Positions 17,222 through 25,558 of a DNA stretch of 64,000 nt are shown here, piece by piece. The notes under the pieces were generated by a model that saw only the letters and a program-made list of their open reading frames with translations, did not search any database and was not told the DNA's origin. A program made the translations under genes and the position numbers. The stretch's first letter is position 1; the number at the start of each line of letters is the position of its first letter. Source of the DNA: Bacillus gobiensis (lineage in GTDB: Bacteria; Bacillota; Bacilli; Bacillales; Bacillaceae); contig NZ_CP012600.1 of NCBI RefSeq assembly GCF_001278705.1, forward strand, positions 3,879,417-3,943,416, in the 5' to 3' direction.

Positions 17222-18655
17222 TTGAGCAAAAGCATGAACAGACGTGATTTTTTAAAGGCAGGAAGCATGAGTACAGCTGTATTGGCATTAGGGACGACCG
17301 GAATACTTTCACTTGGAACAGAAAATGCATTAGCAAAACCTACTCTTACAAAAAAAAGAGGATTTGCAGGTTTTGGCCCGTTAATTAAAGATCCGGGCGG
17401 GATGCTGGATCTTCCGAGAGGTTTCCAATACCGTATTATCTCTGAGGAAGGCGGCAAACTTTCGGATGGACGTCCAATCCCGGGAAAATTTGATGGTATG
17501 GCTGCATTTTCAGGACCAAAAAATTCTACCATTCTTGTTCGAAATCATGAGTTAGATGGGAATACAAAATATCCGGTGATAGGAAAAAATCCATATAGCA
17601 AAGATAATACTGGCGGTACGACAGCTCTAATTGTCGGACCTGACCGTAAAGTGATTGATGAATATGTGACCTCTGCAGGTACAATCCGAAACTGTGCGGG
17701 TGGTGCAACTCCTTGGGGCACATGGCTCACTTGTGAAGAAACACTTGAAGAGGGACACGGATATGTTTTTGAAATAGATCCTCACAATCCTGAAAATAAC
17801 TTATCAAAAACTCCAATCAGAGAAATGGGTGCCTTTTCTCATGAGGCAACAGCAATCGATCCATCAACTGGAATCGTTTATTTAACAGAAGACTCAACCC
17901 CCAGCTTCCTTTATCGGTTTATACCGAACGATCGCAGCCGAAGACCGGGAGCCTTGCACAATGGCGGCATATTACAAGCAGCAGCAATTGAGGAAATGTC
18001 GATTGCAAGTGCCAGTAAATTTTATACTGGTCAAAAATTCGGCATCGTATGGAAAGATGTTGATCCTGAAAAACCTAGTCTTGAAGCAAAAACGAAAGGC
18101 TGCATCCAATTCAGCCGCTTAGAGGGCGCTTATTTTTCCGGAGGAGTATTTTGGTTTGATGATACATCTGCAGGGGATAACAGTCTTGGCCGCGTTTACC
18201 GTTATATCCCGGCTACAAATACATTAGAGCTTTTTTACGAGTCTACAGAAATCAATGATTTAGAAATGCCGGATAATATTTGCATTACTCCGTGGGGAGA
18301 CCTTTGGATTGCAGAGGATGGCGACGGGGTTGACCGTATCATTGGAATCACTCCAGAAGGTGAAAGCTATGTTTTTGCTGAGAACAAGCTTAATGGTTCT
18401 GAATTAGCCGGTCCCACCTTTTCTTGCGATGGAAGAACTTTTTTCGTAAATGTTCAAAGCCCTGGGATCTCCTATGCGATTTGGGGACCTTTCAATCGCA
18501 AAAACGCCGGCCGTCAAAGACTAATGGGACATGCTGCTCCACCAGCCGCTTACTCCCCGCAAGTATCAGACAAGCTTTCAGCGTTTGCAGAAAATCAAGG
18601 CATAACAACCCTTGAAGCGGCAGCATTCCAACGCCATGGTATGCCAATTTTATAG
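17222..18655 (+). CDS. Tat-exported PhoX/DUF839-family phosphatase-like protein
   Basis: The 477-residue protein starts with a twin-arginine signal (SMNRRDFLKAGSMSTAVLAL, residues 4-23) and a cleavage region near ENALAKP. The body has the PhoX/DUF839 beta-propeller pattern: LPRGFQYRIIS, FDGMAAF, VRNHEL, NCAGGATPWGTWLTCEET with the conserved cysteines and EE pair, and FSHEATAIDP. PhoX enzymes are calcium/iron alkaline phosphatases. The start is TTG, seven bases after AAAGGAGGAG. A tatA gene lies 80 bases downstream, so the pair probably forms an export unit as phoD-tatAd does. Activity as a phosphatase is not proven by the sequence. Confidence 0.86.
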   Translation: MSKSMNRRDFLKAGSMSTAVLALGTTGILSLGTENALAKPTLTKKRGFAGFGPLIKDPGGMLDLPRGFQYRIISEEGGKLSDGRPIPGKFDGMAAFSGPKNSTILVRNHELDGNTKYPVIGKNPYSKDNTGGTTALIVGPDRKVIDEYVTSAGTIRNCAGGATPWGTWLTCEETLEEGHGYVFEIDPHNPENNLSKTPIREMGAFSHEATAIDPSTGIVYLTEDSTPSFLYRFIPNDRSRRPGALHNGGILQAAAIEEMSIASASKFYTGQKFGIVWKDVDPEKPSLEAKTKGCIQFSRLEGAYFSGGVFWFDDTSAGDNSLGRVYRYIPATNTLELFYESTEINDLEMPDNICITPWGDLWIAEDGDGVDRIIGITPEGESYVFAENKLNGSELAGPTFSCDGRTFFVNVQSPGISYAIWGPFNRKNAGRQRLMGHAAPPAAYSPQVSDKLSAFAENQGITTLEAAAFQRHGMPIL

Positions 18656-18735
18656 GGTACTGCTGAAGAGCGAATTGAAATTGCAGAAGCCCCCGAGTTA
18701 GAGAATTTTATTAGTAATTTAGGAGGAATCGTATA

Positions 18736-18969
18736 ATGTTTCAAAATATCGGAGTTCCAGGTCTAATTATCATACTCGTCATTGCGTTAATCATTTTTGG
18801 ACCTTCTAAGCTCCCTGAAATTGGACGCGCATTTGGGAACACATTAAAAGAGTTCAAAAAAGCTACAAATGATCTTGTGAATGGCAATAGTGATGAGAAA
18901 TCAAAGATTGATGAAGGCAAAAAACTTCAAGCTGTTCAGAAAGAAGATACTAAAAATACCGGAAGCTGA
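18736..18969 (+). CDS. tatA: Twin-arginine translocase subunit TatA
   Basis: The 77-residue protein has the TatA form: one N-terminal membrane helix ([20 protein letters not shown]), the [14 protein letters not shown] hinge and amphipathic helix, and a charged, unstructured tail. It forms the protein-conducting part of the Tat system with TatC. No tatC follows; a strong terminator does. The AGGAGG site lies ten bases upstream. The position behind a Tat-dependent PhoX-like protein suggests a dedicated TatA that uses a TatC encoded elsewhere. Confidence 0.93.
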   Translation: MFQNIGVPGLIIILVIALIIFGPSKLPEIGRAFGNTLKEFKKATNDLVNGNSDEKSKIDEGKKLQAVQKEDTKNTGS

Positions 18970-18970
18970 A

Positions 18971-19022
18971 AACTAGAAGACTGCAGGCAGACAATAATCT
19001 GCTTGCAGTCTTTCTAGTTTTT
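18971..19022 (+). terminator. Rho-independent terminator after tatA
   Basis: A stem of about 21 bp with one bulge and one wobble (18971-18991 with the arm ending at 19019) is followed by TTTTT. Confidence 0.88.
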
Positions 19023-19211
19023 GTGAAAGGGAATCATTTAGGAAAACTGTATCTCCTTTATTGTACAAAATATCGTTTACCAAAAAGAATAGACGTTGAC
19101 TCATCTACCGCACTGCGAACGACTCAGGCCGTATATATAAAATAGCCAAAAATCATCGACTCTCAGTGTTGTTCAAACGTTTGTTTAAGGCGAAAAAGGC
19201 GATGTAATCCT

Positions 19212-19709
19212 TTACTTAGAAGGCAATTTTTTCTCAAGAAGCAAGACGTCTCGCCACTTTCCATCCAACTTCCCGATTTTCTCTCTTCGTCCAACTTCGC
19301 GGAATCCGAATTTTTGGTGCAAGGATAGGCTTGCTTGGTTTTCGGGAAAGATACCTGATTGCAGAGTCCAAAACCCTTCTTTTTCACACTCTTCTATCAG
19401 ATTTTTCATAAGGCTGGATCCGACCTTCTTCCCGCTGAATTCTGGATCAATATAAATACTTACTCCGGCCACTCCGCGATATACCGGACGGCTTGAATAT
19501 GGGCTGAGAGCAACCCAGCCAACAATTTGATTGCCTTGCAAAGCTACTAATCGACCGAATTGCAAATGGTCAATATCCCATTTCTCCCATGAAGGCGCTT
19601 CTGTTTCAAACGTGGCATTTCCCGTTTCTATCCCTTTTATGTAGATCGTCTGAACTGCTTCCCAATCTTCTTCCTTCATCGTTCGAACAGTTAGTGTGTT
19701 TTGCATCAT
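19212..19709 (-). CDS. GNAT N-acetyltransferase, phosphinothricin acetyltransferase-like
   Basis: The 165-residue protein has the acetyl-CoA-binding GNAT core: VRTMKEEDWEAVQTIYIKGI, then WVALSPYSSRPVYRGVAGVS, then the motif A region FSGKKVGSSLMKNLIEECEK and SLSLHQKFGFREVGRREKIG. The order matches the phosphinothricin/methionine-sulfone acetyltransferase branch (YwnH/Pat). It transfers an acetyl group to a small amine in the cytosol. An AAGGAG site is five to eight bases before two adjacent ATG codons (19709 and 19706). It has no close same-strand partner. Confidence 0.87.
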   Translation of the reverse strand: MMQNTLTVRTMKEEDWEAVQTIYIKGIETGNATFETEAPSWEKWDIDHLQFGRLVALQGNQIVGWVALSPYSSRPVYRGVAGVSIYIDPEFSGKKVGSSLMKNLIEECEKEGFWTLQSGIFPENQASLSLHQKFGFREVGRREKIGKLDGKWRDVLLLEKKLPSK

Positions 19710-20028
19710 TTAATCTCCTTTCGTAATAAGTGTTATCCGCAATTATTCCAGGTTCCGCTTGCATCAATAATAACTATAGCTTCTAATTTTTCAATATTCT
19801 CATTTTTAGATGTAAAGAAGGTATAAGGTCTTCACCCAATTTCTTAATTTCATTTTATCAAAATTCTTACGAAAGATAAGGTGAGACGGCTAACCAGGGG
19901 CAGTTTGTCGGAACGATATCAATAGGTTTTATAGCGGCTGATCTTTCTTCGATAATGAATAACATGCCGACTTTAGAGAAATACCTGAATCTTTCTCTAC
20001 AATCTCTTAAAGTTGCAAAAAGACTCTT

Positions 20029-20052
20029 TTTTTTGCTTCAGGAAACTTTTTT
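20029..20052 (+). promoter_or_regulatory. Probable MntR box upstream of the CDF exporter
   Basis: TTTTTTGCTTCAGGAAACTT (20029-20048, then TTTT) fits the Bacillus MntR consensus (TTTGCNTNAGGNAACT-like). It lies about 100 bp before the exporter start and just upstream of possible promoter hexamers (TATAAA at 20079-20084). In Bacillus subtilis, MntR with manganese activates the exporters mneP and mneS, so activation is the likely role here. Confidence 0.7.
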
Positions 20053-20150
20053 TGCTGCTTATTACATATATAGAAGAGTATAAAAAGGTTGCTGTAGACC
20101 CACTAGGTGCTAGCTTGATAATATATTCAAGTAGTACTTTTAGGGGGTTC

Positions 20151-21026
20151 ATGCCTGTGGAGCAACAAAAATATAACGACATAAAACTTGGAGAACGCGG
20201 AGCCATTATTAGTATCATTGCATATATTTGTTTGTCTTCATTAAAATTAATTATTGGCTATATAGCAGGTTCTGACGCTCTAAGAGCTGATGGTTTAAAT
20301 AATGCCACTGATATCGTTGCCTCGATCGCTGTTCTAATCGGATTAAAGTTATCTCGTAAGCCCGCAGATCAAGATCATCCTTATGGGCACTGGAAATCCG
20401 AAACGGTTGCCTCGATGGTTGCTTCTTTTATTATGATGGCTGTTGGAATCCAGGTGTTATATGATGCAGTGTCTTCCGTTTTTGAGGGAAAGCAAGAATC
20501 TCCGGATTTAATTGCTGCAATGACTGGACTTTTCAGTGCGCTAGTGATGTACTTTGTTTATCGGTATAATAAAAAGCTAGCCACCAAAATTAAAAGTCAC
20601 GCAGTAATGGCTGCTGCTAAAGATAATCTTTCTGATGCTTGGGTTAGTATTGGTACTGTAATCGGTATACTAGGGGCTCAAGTTTATCTTCCTTGGCTCG
20701 ATCCGTTGACTGCAATCATCGTAGGGTTATTAATTTGTAAAACAGCTTGGGATATTTTTCGAGATGCGTCTCATCAATTAACAGACGGTATTAATGAAAA
20801 AGAAGTAGAATCCTTCAAGGAAACTGTGATGGATATCTACGGAGTAAAAGGCGTTAGGAATATAAAAGCAAGATATTATGGAAGTAACGCTGTAGTGGAC
20901 GTAGTTATTCTTGTTAATTCTAATTTGGATATAAGAGACGCCCATGAGATTTCTACAAAGGTTGAAAATGAATTGATTCGAAAGCATGATGTATACGATG
21001 TGCATGTTCATGTAGAGCCTAATTAA
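20151..21026 (+). CDS. Cation diffusion facilitator, MneP/MneS-like manganese exporter
   Basis: The 291-residue protein has the CDF layout: six membrane segments with metal ligands in SDALRADGLNNATDIVASIA (helix 2) and DNLSDAWVSIGTVIG (helix 5). A histidine-containing cytosolic domain ends VYDVHVHVEPN. CDF proteins export divalent metal by proton antiport. The NNATD/DNLSD ligand pattern is that of manganese/iron members rather than zinc ones (which use HxxxD). I set the start at ATG 20151, after AGGGGG; a longer open frame from 20013 covers the MntR box and promoter and should not be translated. Length fits MneP (about 297). Confidence 0.88.
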   Translation: MPVEQQKYNDIKLGERGAIISIIAYICLSSLKLIIGYIAGSDALRADGLNNATDIVASIAVLIGLKLSRKPADQDHPYGHWKSETVASMVASFIMMAVGIQVLYDAVSSVFEGKQESPDLIAAMTGLFSALVMYFVYRYNKKLATKIKSHAVMAAAKDNLSDAWVSIGTVIGILGAQVYLPWLDPLTAIIVGLLICKTAWDIFRDASHQLTDGINEKEVESFKETVMDIYGVKGVRNIKARYYGSNAVVDVVILVNSNLDIRDAHEISTKVENELIRKHDVYDVHVHVEPN

Positions 21027-21030
21027 TAAC

Positions 21031-21055
21031 AAAAAAGCCGTCCTTTAGGCGGCTC
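21031..21055 (-). terminator. Hairpin with terminator form on the minus strand
   Basis: AGCCG-T-CC pairs with GG-CGGCT; read leftward it is followed by TTTTTT. It may end transcripts of the minus-strand SDR gene 225 bp away, and as a hairpin may also slow the CDF transcript. Confidence 0.6.
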
Positions 21056-21278
21056 AAAAGCTATGAATTCGTCCTTTTCTTGATATCGTGATGTTGGAGT
21101 TGAGACAAGAGTTTTTAGTGGCAGGATTATTAAGGTTAATGTTACGTGATTTCAGTCATCTGAGATGGAGCTTCGTGGCTTGGCAAAAATCATGGTGCAA
21201 CACTTTTACATTCTCTCCATCTAGATATGAGACAAAAATTACATATTGGAGATCAATTTCTATACTTTTTGTATGTCT

Positions 21279-22262
21279 TCAATTAACAGGCTGCGTGTCA
21301 GCAGCTCTGTTCCTGTTCATCAACGTACGAATCGTTTCCTCAATCGCTTGCTCGTGAGGAGTCCACGCTATCGGTCCTATCTCCCGTTCATACTTTTCAC
21401 CGCTCAATACAAACGGCTCTTCTGTGAGGTAAAGCATCTCTACTACCTCTTTCATCACCGGATTGAACATTCCAATCAGCGACAGGCTGATGCGTCCTAG
21501 AGGAAAGACAGGCTTACGTTTTCCGCTAGCTTTCTGTGCGATTTTCACCAAATCATGGCCTGAAATGACGCCAGGACCTGGGATATGCCAATTTTGCCCG
21601 TAAGAAGCATCCCTACTGGCGATTTCTACAATCATACGTGCCGCATCAGGCAGGTAGACGTATTCACGAGGGATGTTCATGTTCCCGATAAATGCAGTCG
21701 GTTTGCCGGCTGCGATTGCCTCCATTGTAACGTTGAGATACGATGCTTGTGCGGAAGGTCCATAGTAATCCGGGAGCCGCACTATGAGAGGCTTTGCACC
21801 TCGCCAGCGCGAATTGAAAATCAGCTCCTCATAGGCAAGCCTAACTTTTCCCTTGCGTGTGTGAGGACGTTTTGGATGAACTTCTGTTGCTTTTTGTGTG
21901 GAAGTTCTTTTTCCGTATGGATAGATACCATCCACAACAACAACCTTTGCCTCTATCAGCTCGGCAGCTTTCATCACAGCTTCCCCGAGTGGCAAAAGCC
22001 GCGCTTCCATTTCATGATAGGGTATATTCGCACTGTGGAAAATTACATCTGCCCCTGCAGCAGCCTTCACGATATCCTCTGGCTTAAACGCATCCCCAGT
22101 TTTTAGCTTTAACAATGACGGATTGCCAAGTTCATTTGCAAGTCTCTCGAGTTTATCAGCAGACCGGCCAAACGCTACCGTCTCGATTCCTCTTTTCACC
22201 AATTCTGCCGTAATCGGATTCCCAACGCCGCCTGTTGCACCTAATACGATTGCTTTTTTCAT
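21279..22262 (-). CDS. NAD(P)-dependent epimerase/dehydratase (extended/atypical SDR)
   Basis: The 327-residue protein starts MKKAIVLGATGGVGNPITAE, a Rossmann dinucleotide motif (GATGGVG), and keeps DADVIFHSANIPYHE-like and PREYVYLPDAARMIVEIASR segments of NAD-dependent epimerases. An active-site YxxxK is not obvious; the nearest candidate is YPYGKR at about residues 113-118. GGAGAG is seven bases before the start. It lies downstream of a TetR gene on the same strand, and both have the same operator-like sequence upstream. The substrate is unknown. Confidence 0.83.
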   Translation of the reverse strand: MKKAIVLGATGGVGNPITAELVKRGIETVAFGRSADKLERLANELGNPSLLKLKTGDAFKPEDIVKAAAGADVIFHSANIPYHEMEARLLPLGEAVMKAAELIEAKVVVVDGIYPYGKRTSTQKATEVHPKRPHTRKGKVRLAYEELIFNSRWRGAKPLIVRLPDYYGPSAQASYLNVTMEAIAAGKPTAFIGNMNIPREYVYLPDAARMIVEIASRDASYGQNWHIPGPGVISGHDLVKIAQKASGKRKPVFPLGRISLSLIGMFNPVMKEVVEMLYLTEEPFVLSGEKYEREIGPIAWTPHEQAIEETIRTLMNRNRAADTQPVN

Positions 22263-22284
22263 GAATATCTCTCCTCACATTTAA

Positions 22285-22305
22285 TTATTGATTAACCAAT
22301 TACAA
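22285..22305 (-). promoter_or_regulatory. TetR operator candidate before the SDR gene
   Basis: The 21-bp stretch beginning TTATTGATTAACCAATTACA is repeated with two changes at 23019-23039 before the TetR gene. It lies 23-43 bases upstream of the SDR start. Confidence 0.65.
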
Positions 22306-22365
22306 TTTTGTAAAAAATTTTGAACTCCGAAAAAGTACATATGAAAAAATTTTTAATGCTAAGGT

Positions 22366-22457
22366 TGGCTTCACCTAACAATCAGTGGGGGTATAATGTA
22401 AGACTAATTGCGTTAGGCGCCTTATTGCCCCGCCTGCATCGAAACCCCGACTGATTG
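22366..22457. repeat. Palindromic repeat related to the element at 63.6 kb
   Basis: TTCACCTAACAATCAG (22370-22385) is identical to 63688-63703. CAATCAGTGGGG (22379-22390) pairs with CCCCGACTGATTG (22445-22457), giving a hairpin with a long loop. It sits in the gap between the SDR and TetR genes. It looks like a degraded copy of a small palindromic element. Confidence 0.6.
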
Positions 22458-22467
22458 AAGTTGAATT

Positions 22468-22986
22468 TTATCTCTTAACCATTAAATCCGGCATATCAAT
22501 CGCCATCGATACGTTACACAGCATTCCTCTCGCCAGAAAATCTGAAGTTTTCTGTTGTGCATCCGTAATTTCAGCTTGCTCAAAAGCACGTTGAACCAAG
22601 TGTTTTACTTGACTCATCCCTTTTTTCATCGCATCTCGGATTGGAGTTTCGCGGATCGTCTGCGCCTGCATTTGCAGCAGAATCTCGTTAGTGTGTGAAT
22701 GCATAATCTCCTCGTATGCCTCAATAAGCCCTTCCTCCAGCTGCTCAGGAGCGGCCGAATTGATCACTTGTTCAAATGCCGCAATGATGCGCTGCCATGA
22801 TAACTCAAGTGATTCCACAAGCAATGACTCCTTCGTAAAAAAACGATAGACATAAGGCTGGGATATCGCCGCACGCTCAGCCACTTGCGCCGTGGTAGCG
22901 CGATAATAGCCGATTTCTGCAAACACTTCAACTGCAGCTGACACAATATCGGCGCGCCGATCCGAAGATGTCGCTCTTTTAGCCAT
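22468..22986 (-). CDS. TetR-family transcriptional regulator
   Basis: The 172-residue protein has the TetR helix-turn-helix at residues 10-56 (ADIVSAAVEVFAEIGYYRAT, then QVAERAAISQPYVYRFFTKE) and a helical ligand domain behind it. I set the start at 22986 (MAKRATSS), ten bases after GGAG; an upstream in-frame start at 23037 lies in the operator region. It probably represses itself and the SDR gene downstream through the matching sites at 23019-23039 and 22285-22305. The inducer is unknown. Confidence 0.88.
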   Translation of the reverse strand: MAKRATSSDRRADIVSAAVEVFAEIGYYRATTAQVAERAAISQPYVYRFFTKESLLVESLELSWQRIIAAFEQVINSAAPEQLEEGLIEAYEEIMHSHTNEILLQMQAQTIRETPIRDAMKKGMSQVKHLVQRAFEQAEITDAQQKTSDFLARGMLCNVSMAIDMPDLMVKR

Positions 22987-23018
22987 AATATTATTGCTCC
23001 TTCGTAGGTTTGATGAAG

Positions 23019-23039
23019 TTATTGATTGACCAATCACAA
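23019..23039 (-). promoter_or_regulatory. TetR operator candidate before the TetR gene
   Basis: Nineteen of 21 bases match the site at 22285-22305. Its core TGATTG-AC-CAATCA is a 6-bp inverted repeat. It lies 33-53 bases before the TetR start. Confidence 0.68.
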
Positions 23040-23120
23040 CTTTATAATCATTATATTACAGTTCATTATAGGTTGCAACTATTTTAAATGCTAGTGCAAA
23101 TCCGTTGGAGTTCACGAATA

Positions 23121-23168
23121 TAAAAAGAAAAACGATGAACCACATCATTCACATGTCTTTCATCGTTT
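23121..23168 (-). terminator. Terminator after the alpha-galactosidase gene
   Basis: Read leftward, AAACGATGAA (23159-23168 complement) pairs with TTCATCGTTT (23130-23139 complement) and is followed by a T-rich tract. Confidence 0.75.
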
Positions 23169-23185
23169 CTCAATAGCTGGTATCA

Positions 23186-25375
23186 CTACATTTCTTTTAA
23201 ATGCCAAACATAACTTTGGAAATCACCTTTTATTTCTGCGGGGATGCTCAATCCAACATAAGTAAGTTCATCACCGCCATAAATGTTATCGGTTCCGACG
23301 ACTTTATATTGTTTAGAAACATCAATTCCTTTAAGCTTTAAAACTGTTAATGGTGCTGCTGGTTCAGCTAAAACCCTGAAAAAATATACAATAGCTTCTG
23401 TCTTGTTGTTATCGGTGAATAACCATGCTGCATTATTACCTTCAAATGGGTTTTGCAAGCGGTAGAAATCTCCAAACTGGATTAATTTTCGTATTTTCTT
23501 GTAGTCGGAAACTTGTTTTTTGACGATTTCTTTTTCGGCTTCAGACATCTGAGTTAAATCAAGCTCATATCCTAAATTACCAGACATCGCCACATCACCG
23601 CGCATATCTAAAGAGATACTTCGGTGCACTTGGTGATTTGGAACTGCTGAAACATGTGAACCCATAGATACAATTGGATAAACAAGGCTTGTTCCATATT
23701 GAATCTTCAGACGTGACACTGCGTCTGTATTATCACTTGTCCATGTCTGCGGCATATAGTATAGAATTCCTGGATCAAATCTGCCCCCGCCGCCTGAGCA
23801 GCTTTCAAATAAAACATGTGGAAAAGCAGCTGTGATTTTGTCCATGACGTTATATAAGCCAAGCATATAACGATGCGCTGTTTCTCTTTGTCTTTCTGGG
23901 GGAAGGGCAGCAGAGCCGATTTCTGTCATATGCCTGTTCATGTCCCATTTTACATAAGAGATCGGAACGCTAGCTAAAATATCACAAACTCTCTTTGTAA
24001 TCTCTTCGCAAACCTCGTCCCTTGAGAAGTCTAGAATTAATTGATTGCGGCTCTCCGAACGATTACGGTCGGTTACATGGAGACACCAATCCGGGTGTTC
24101 ACGATAAAGGTCACTATCAACAGAGATCATTTCCGGTTCAAACCAGAGTCCAAATTCCATCCCAATATGATTGACCCGCCGCGCAAGATTATCCAAACCA
24201 TCAGGAATCTTTTCGCGATCCACGTACCAATCTCCTAAAGAAGAAGTATCATTGTTTCTCTTGCTAAACCAACCATCATCAAGAACAAATAACTCAATGC
24301 CTAATTCATGACCTACCTTTGCAATGTCTAAAATTTTCTCTGCATTAAAATCAAAATAGGTAGCTTCCCAGTTATTCACTAATATAGGGCGCTCTTTATC
24401 CCGGTAGGTTCCTCTTGCAAGGCGGGTACGATATAAATTATGAAAAGTCCGCGACATGTCTCCAAGACCTTCAGATGAGTAAACCATTACCGCTTCCGGA
24501 GTTTGAAACACTTCACCCGGATCCAGCTTCCAGCTAAAATCAAATGGATTAATTCCCATGGTTACTCTAGTATTTTTAAACTGGTCTACTTCCACCTGAG
24601 CCAAGAAATTCCCGCTATAAACAAAGTTAAAGGCGTAGACTTCGCCTGAATCTTCAGTTGTTCCTTTCCTTAACAATGCAATAAACGGATTATGCTGATG
24701 GCTGCTGGCTCCTCTCGTACTTTCAACCGACTGGATCCCATGACGAAGCGGCTGTCTTTCAATATGTCTCTCCTTTAAGTGGGCACCGTGAAGATGTAAG
24801 AAATCAAACTCGGAATCTCTAAAATCAACACACAAACTTAAAGCACTTAACAATTTTAATGACTGTGTTCCTTCATTAATAAAACGCACTGATCGAGTGA
24901 TGACATTAAACTGCTCGTAAACGGTATAACTTAATATGACATTTAAACCTGTTAAACGATCTTCCATCTTAATGTCGAGAGTTTCGGCCTCTTCCTCGTT
25001 TTCTATATATGTAGAAGGCAGACCATCCAAAGAGCGCTTTCCTTTATAGATTGTGTGAGATAGATATTTCAAGTCGGATATGGTTGAACCGTTTTCTAGC
25101 TGAATTTGATATGCTGGTTTTCTATAATCCGTATTGCCGTACTGTGGATATTCTTGTGGAAGAGTATCTAACGAAAACGTTCTATCTTCCTTATATGGAT
25201 TTCCAGAAAATCCACGGTCTAGCAGCTGTATATGATTTGAATGATGATATTCGCTTATCTTTTTCCCCCAATACAAGTGAAAAAGATAACCGTCTCGAAC
25301 AATTTCCATAACATAGCTGGTATCTTTAGCTTGCAAATGGAACGTCTTATTTTTCTCATTAAATTTAATTCCCAT
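23186..25375 (-). CDS. Alpha-galactosidase, GH36
   Basis: The 729-residue protein matches the GH36 enzyme AgaA of Geobacillus in length and layout: an N-terminal beta-supersandwich (1-330), a TIM barrel (331-640) and a C-terminal beta domain. The catalytic nucleophile is D478 in YVKWDMNRH and the acid/base is D548 in TWTSDNTDA, the same numbering as in AgaA. The substrate-contact segments ELFVLDDGWF and CSGGGGRFD are intact. It removes terminal alpha-galactose from melibiose, raffinose and stachyose. It has no signal peptide, so it acts in the cytosol on sugar brought in by the MFS permease encoded upstream. Confidence 0.95.
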   Translation of the reverse strand: MGIKFNEKNKTFHLQAKDTSYVMEIVRDGYLFHLYWGKKISEYHHSNHIQLLDRGFSGNPYKEDRTFSLDTLPQEYPQYGNTDYRKPAYQIQLENGSTISDLKYLSHTIYKGKRSLDGLPSTYIENEEEAETLDIKMEDRLTGLNVILSYTVYEQFNVITRSVRFINEGTQSLKLLSALSLCVDFRDSEFDFLHLHGAHLKERHIERQPLRHGIQSVESTRGASSHQHNPFIALLRKGTTEDSGEVYAFNFVYSGNFLAQVEVDQFKNTRVTMGINPFDFSWKLDPGEVFQTPEAVMVYSSEGLGDMSRTFHNLYRTRLARGTYRDKERPILVNNWEATYFDFNAEKILDIAKVGHELGIELFVLDDGWFSKRNNDTSSLGDWYVDREKIPDGLDNLARRVNHIGMEFGLWFEPEMISVDSDLYREHPDWCLHVTDRNRSESRNQLILDFSRDEVCEEITKRVCDILASVPISYVKWDMNRHMTEIGSAALPPERQRETAHRYMLGLYNVMDKITAAFPHVLFESCSGGGGRFDPGILYYMPQTWTSDNTDAVSRLKIQYGTSLVYPIVSMGSHVSAVPNHQVHRSISLDMRGDVAMSGNLGYELDLTQMSEAEKEIVKKQVSDYKKIRKLIQFGDFYRLQNPFEGNNAAWLFTDNNKTEAIVYFFRVLAEPAAPLTVLKLKGIDVSKQYKVVGTDNIYGGDELTYVGLSIPAEIKGDFQSYVWHLKEM

Positions 25376-25476
25376 GATTGATTCACTCCTAAAGGCTTCC
25401 AGGATGGTAGGATATTCGTGTTAATTAGTTTAATGATTGCCAAATATCTCACAAGAGAGCTTACCGGAATATATGA

Positions 25477-25511
25477 TAATTTGATTACGGGTTAAATATA
25501 TAATCAAATTA
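25477..25511. promoter_or_regulatory. Inverted repeat in the gap between permease and galactosidase genes
   Basis: TAATTTGATTA (25477-25487) and TAATCAAATTA (25501-25511) form a perfect 11-bp inverted repeat with a 13-base loop. Read leftward it could be an operator for the galactosidase gene or an mRNA hairpin; no T run follows, so it is not a terminator. Confidence 0.5.
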
Positions 25512-25558
25512 GGGTCCGTTCAATTGATTTACTTTTGCGAAAGTAATTTCTGTTTTAT

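Noticed and set aside
19880..20090. Open frame GQFVGTISIGFIAADLSSIM running into the CDF leader
   Set aside because: No start codon or site and it overlaps the MntR box and promoter; possibly a remnant of a lost gene.
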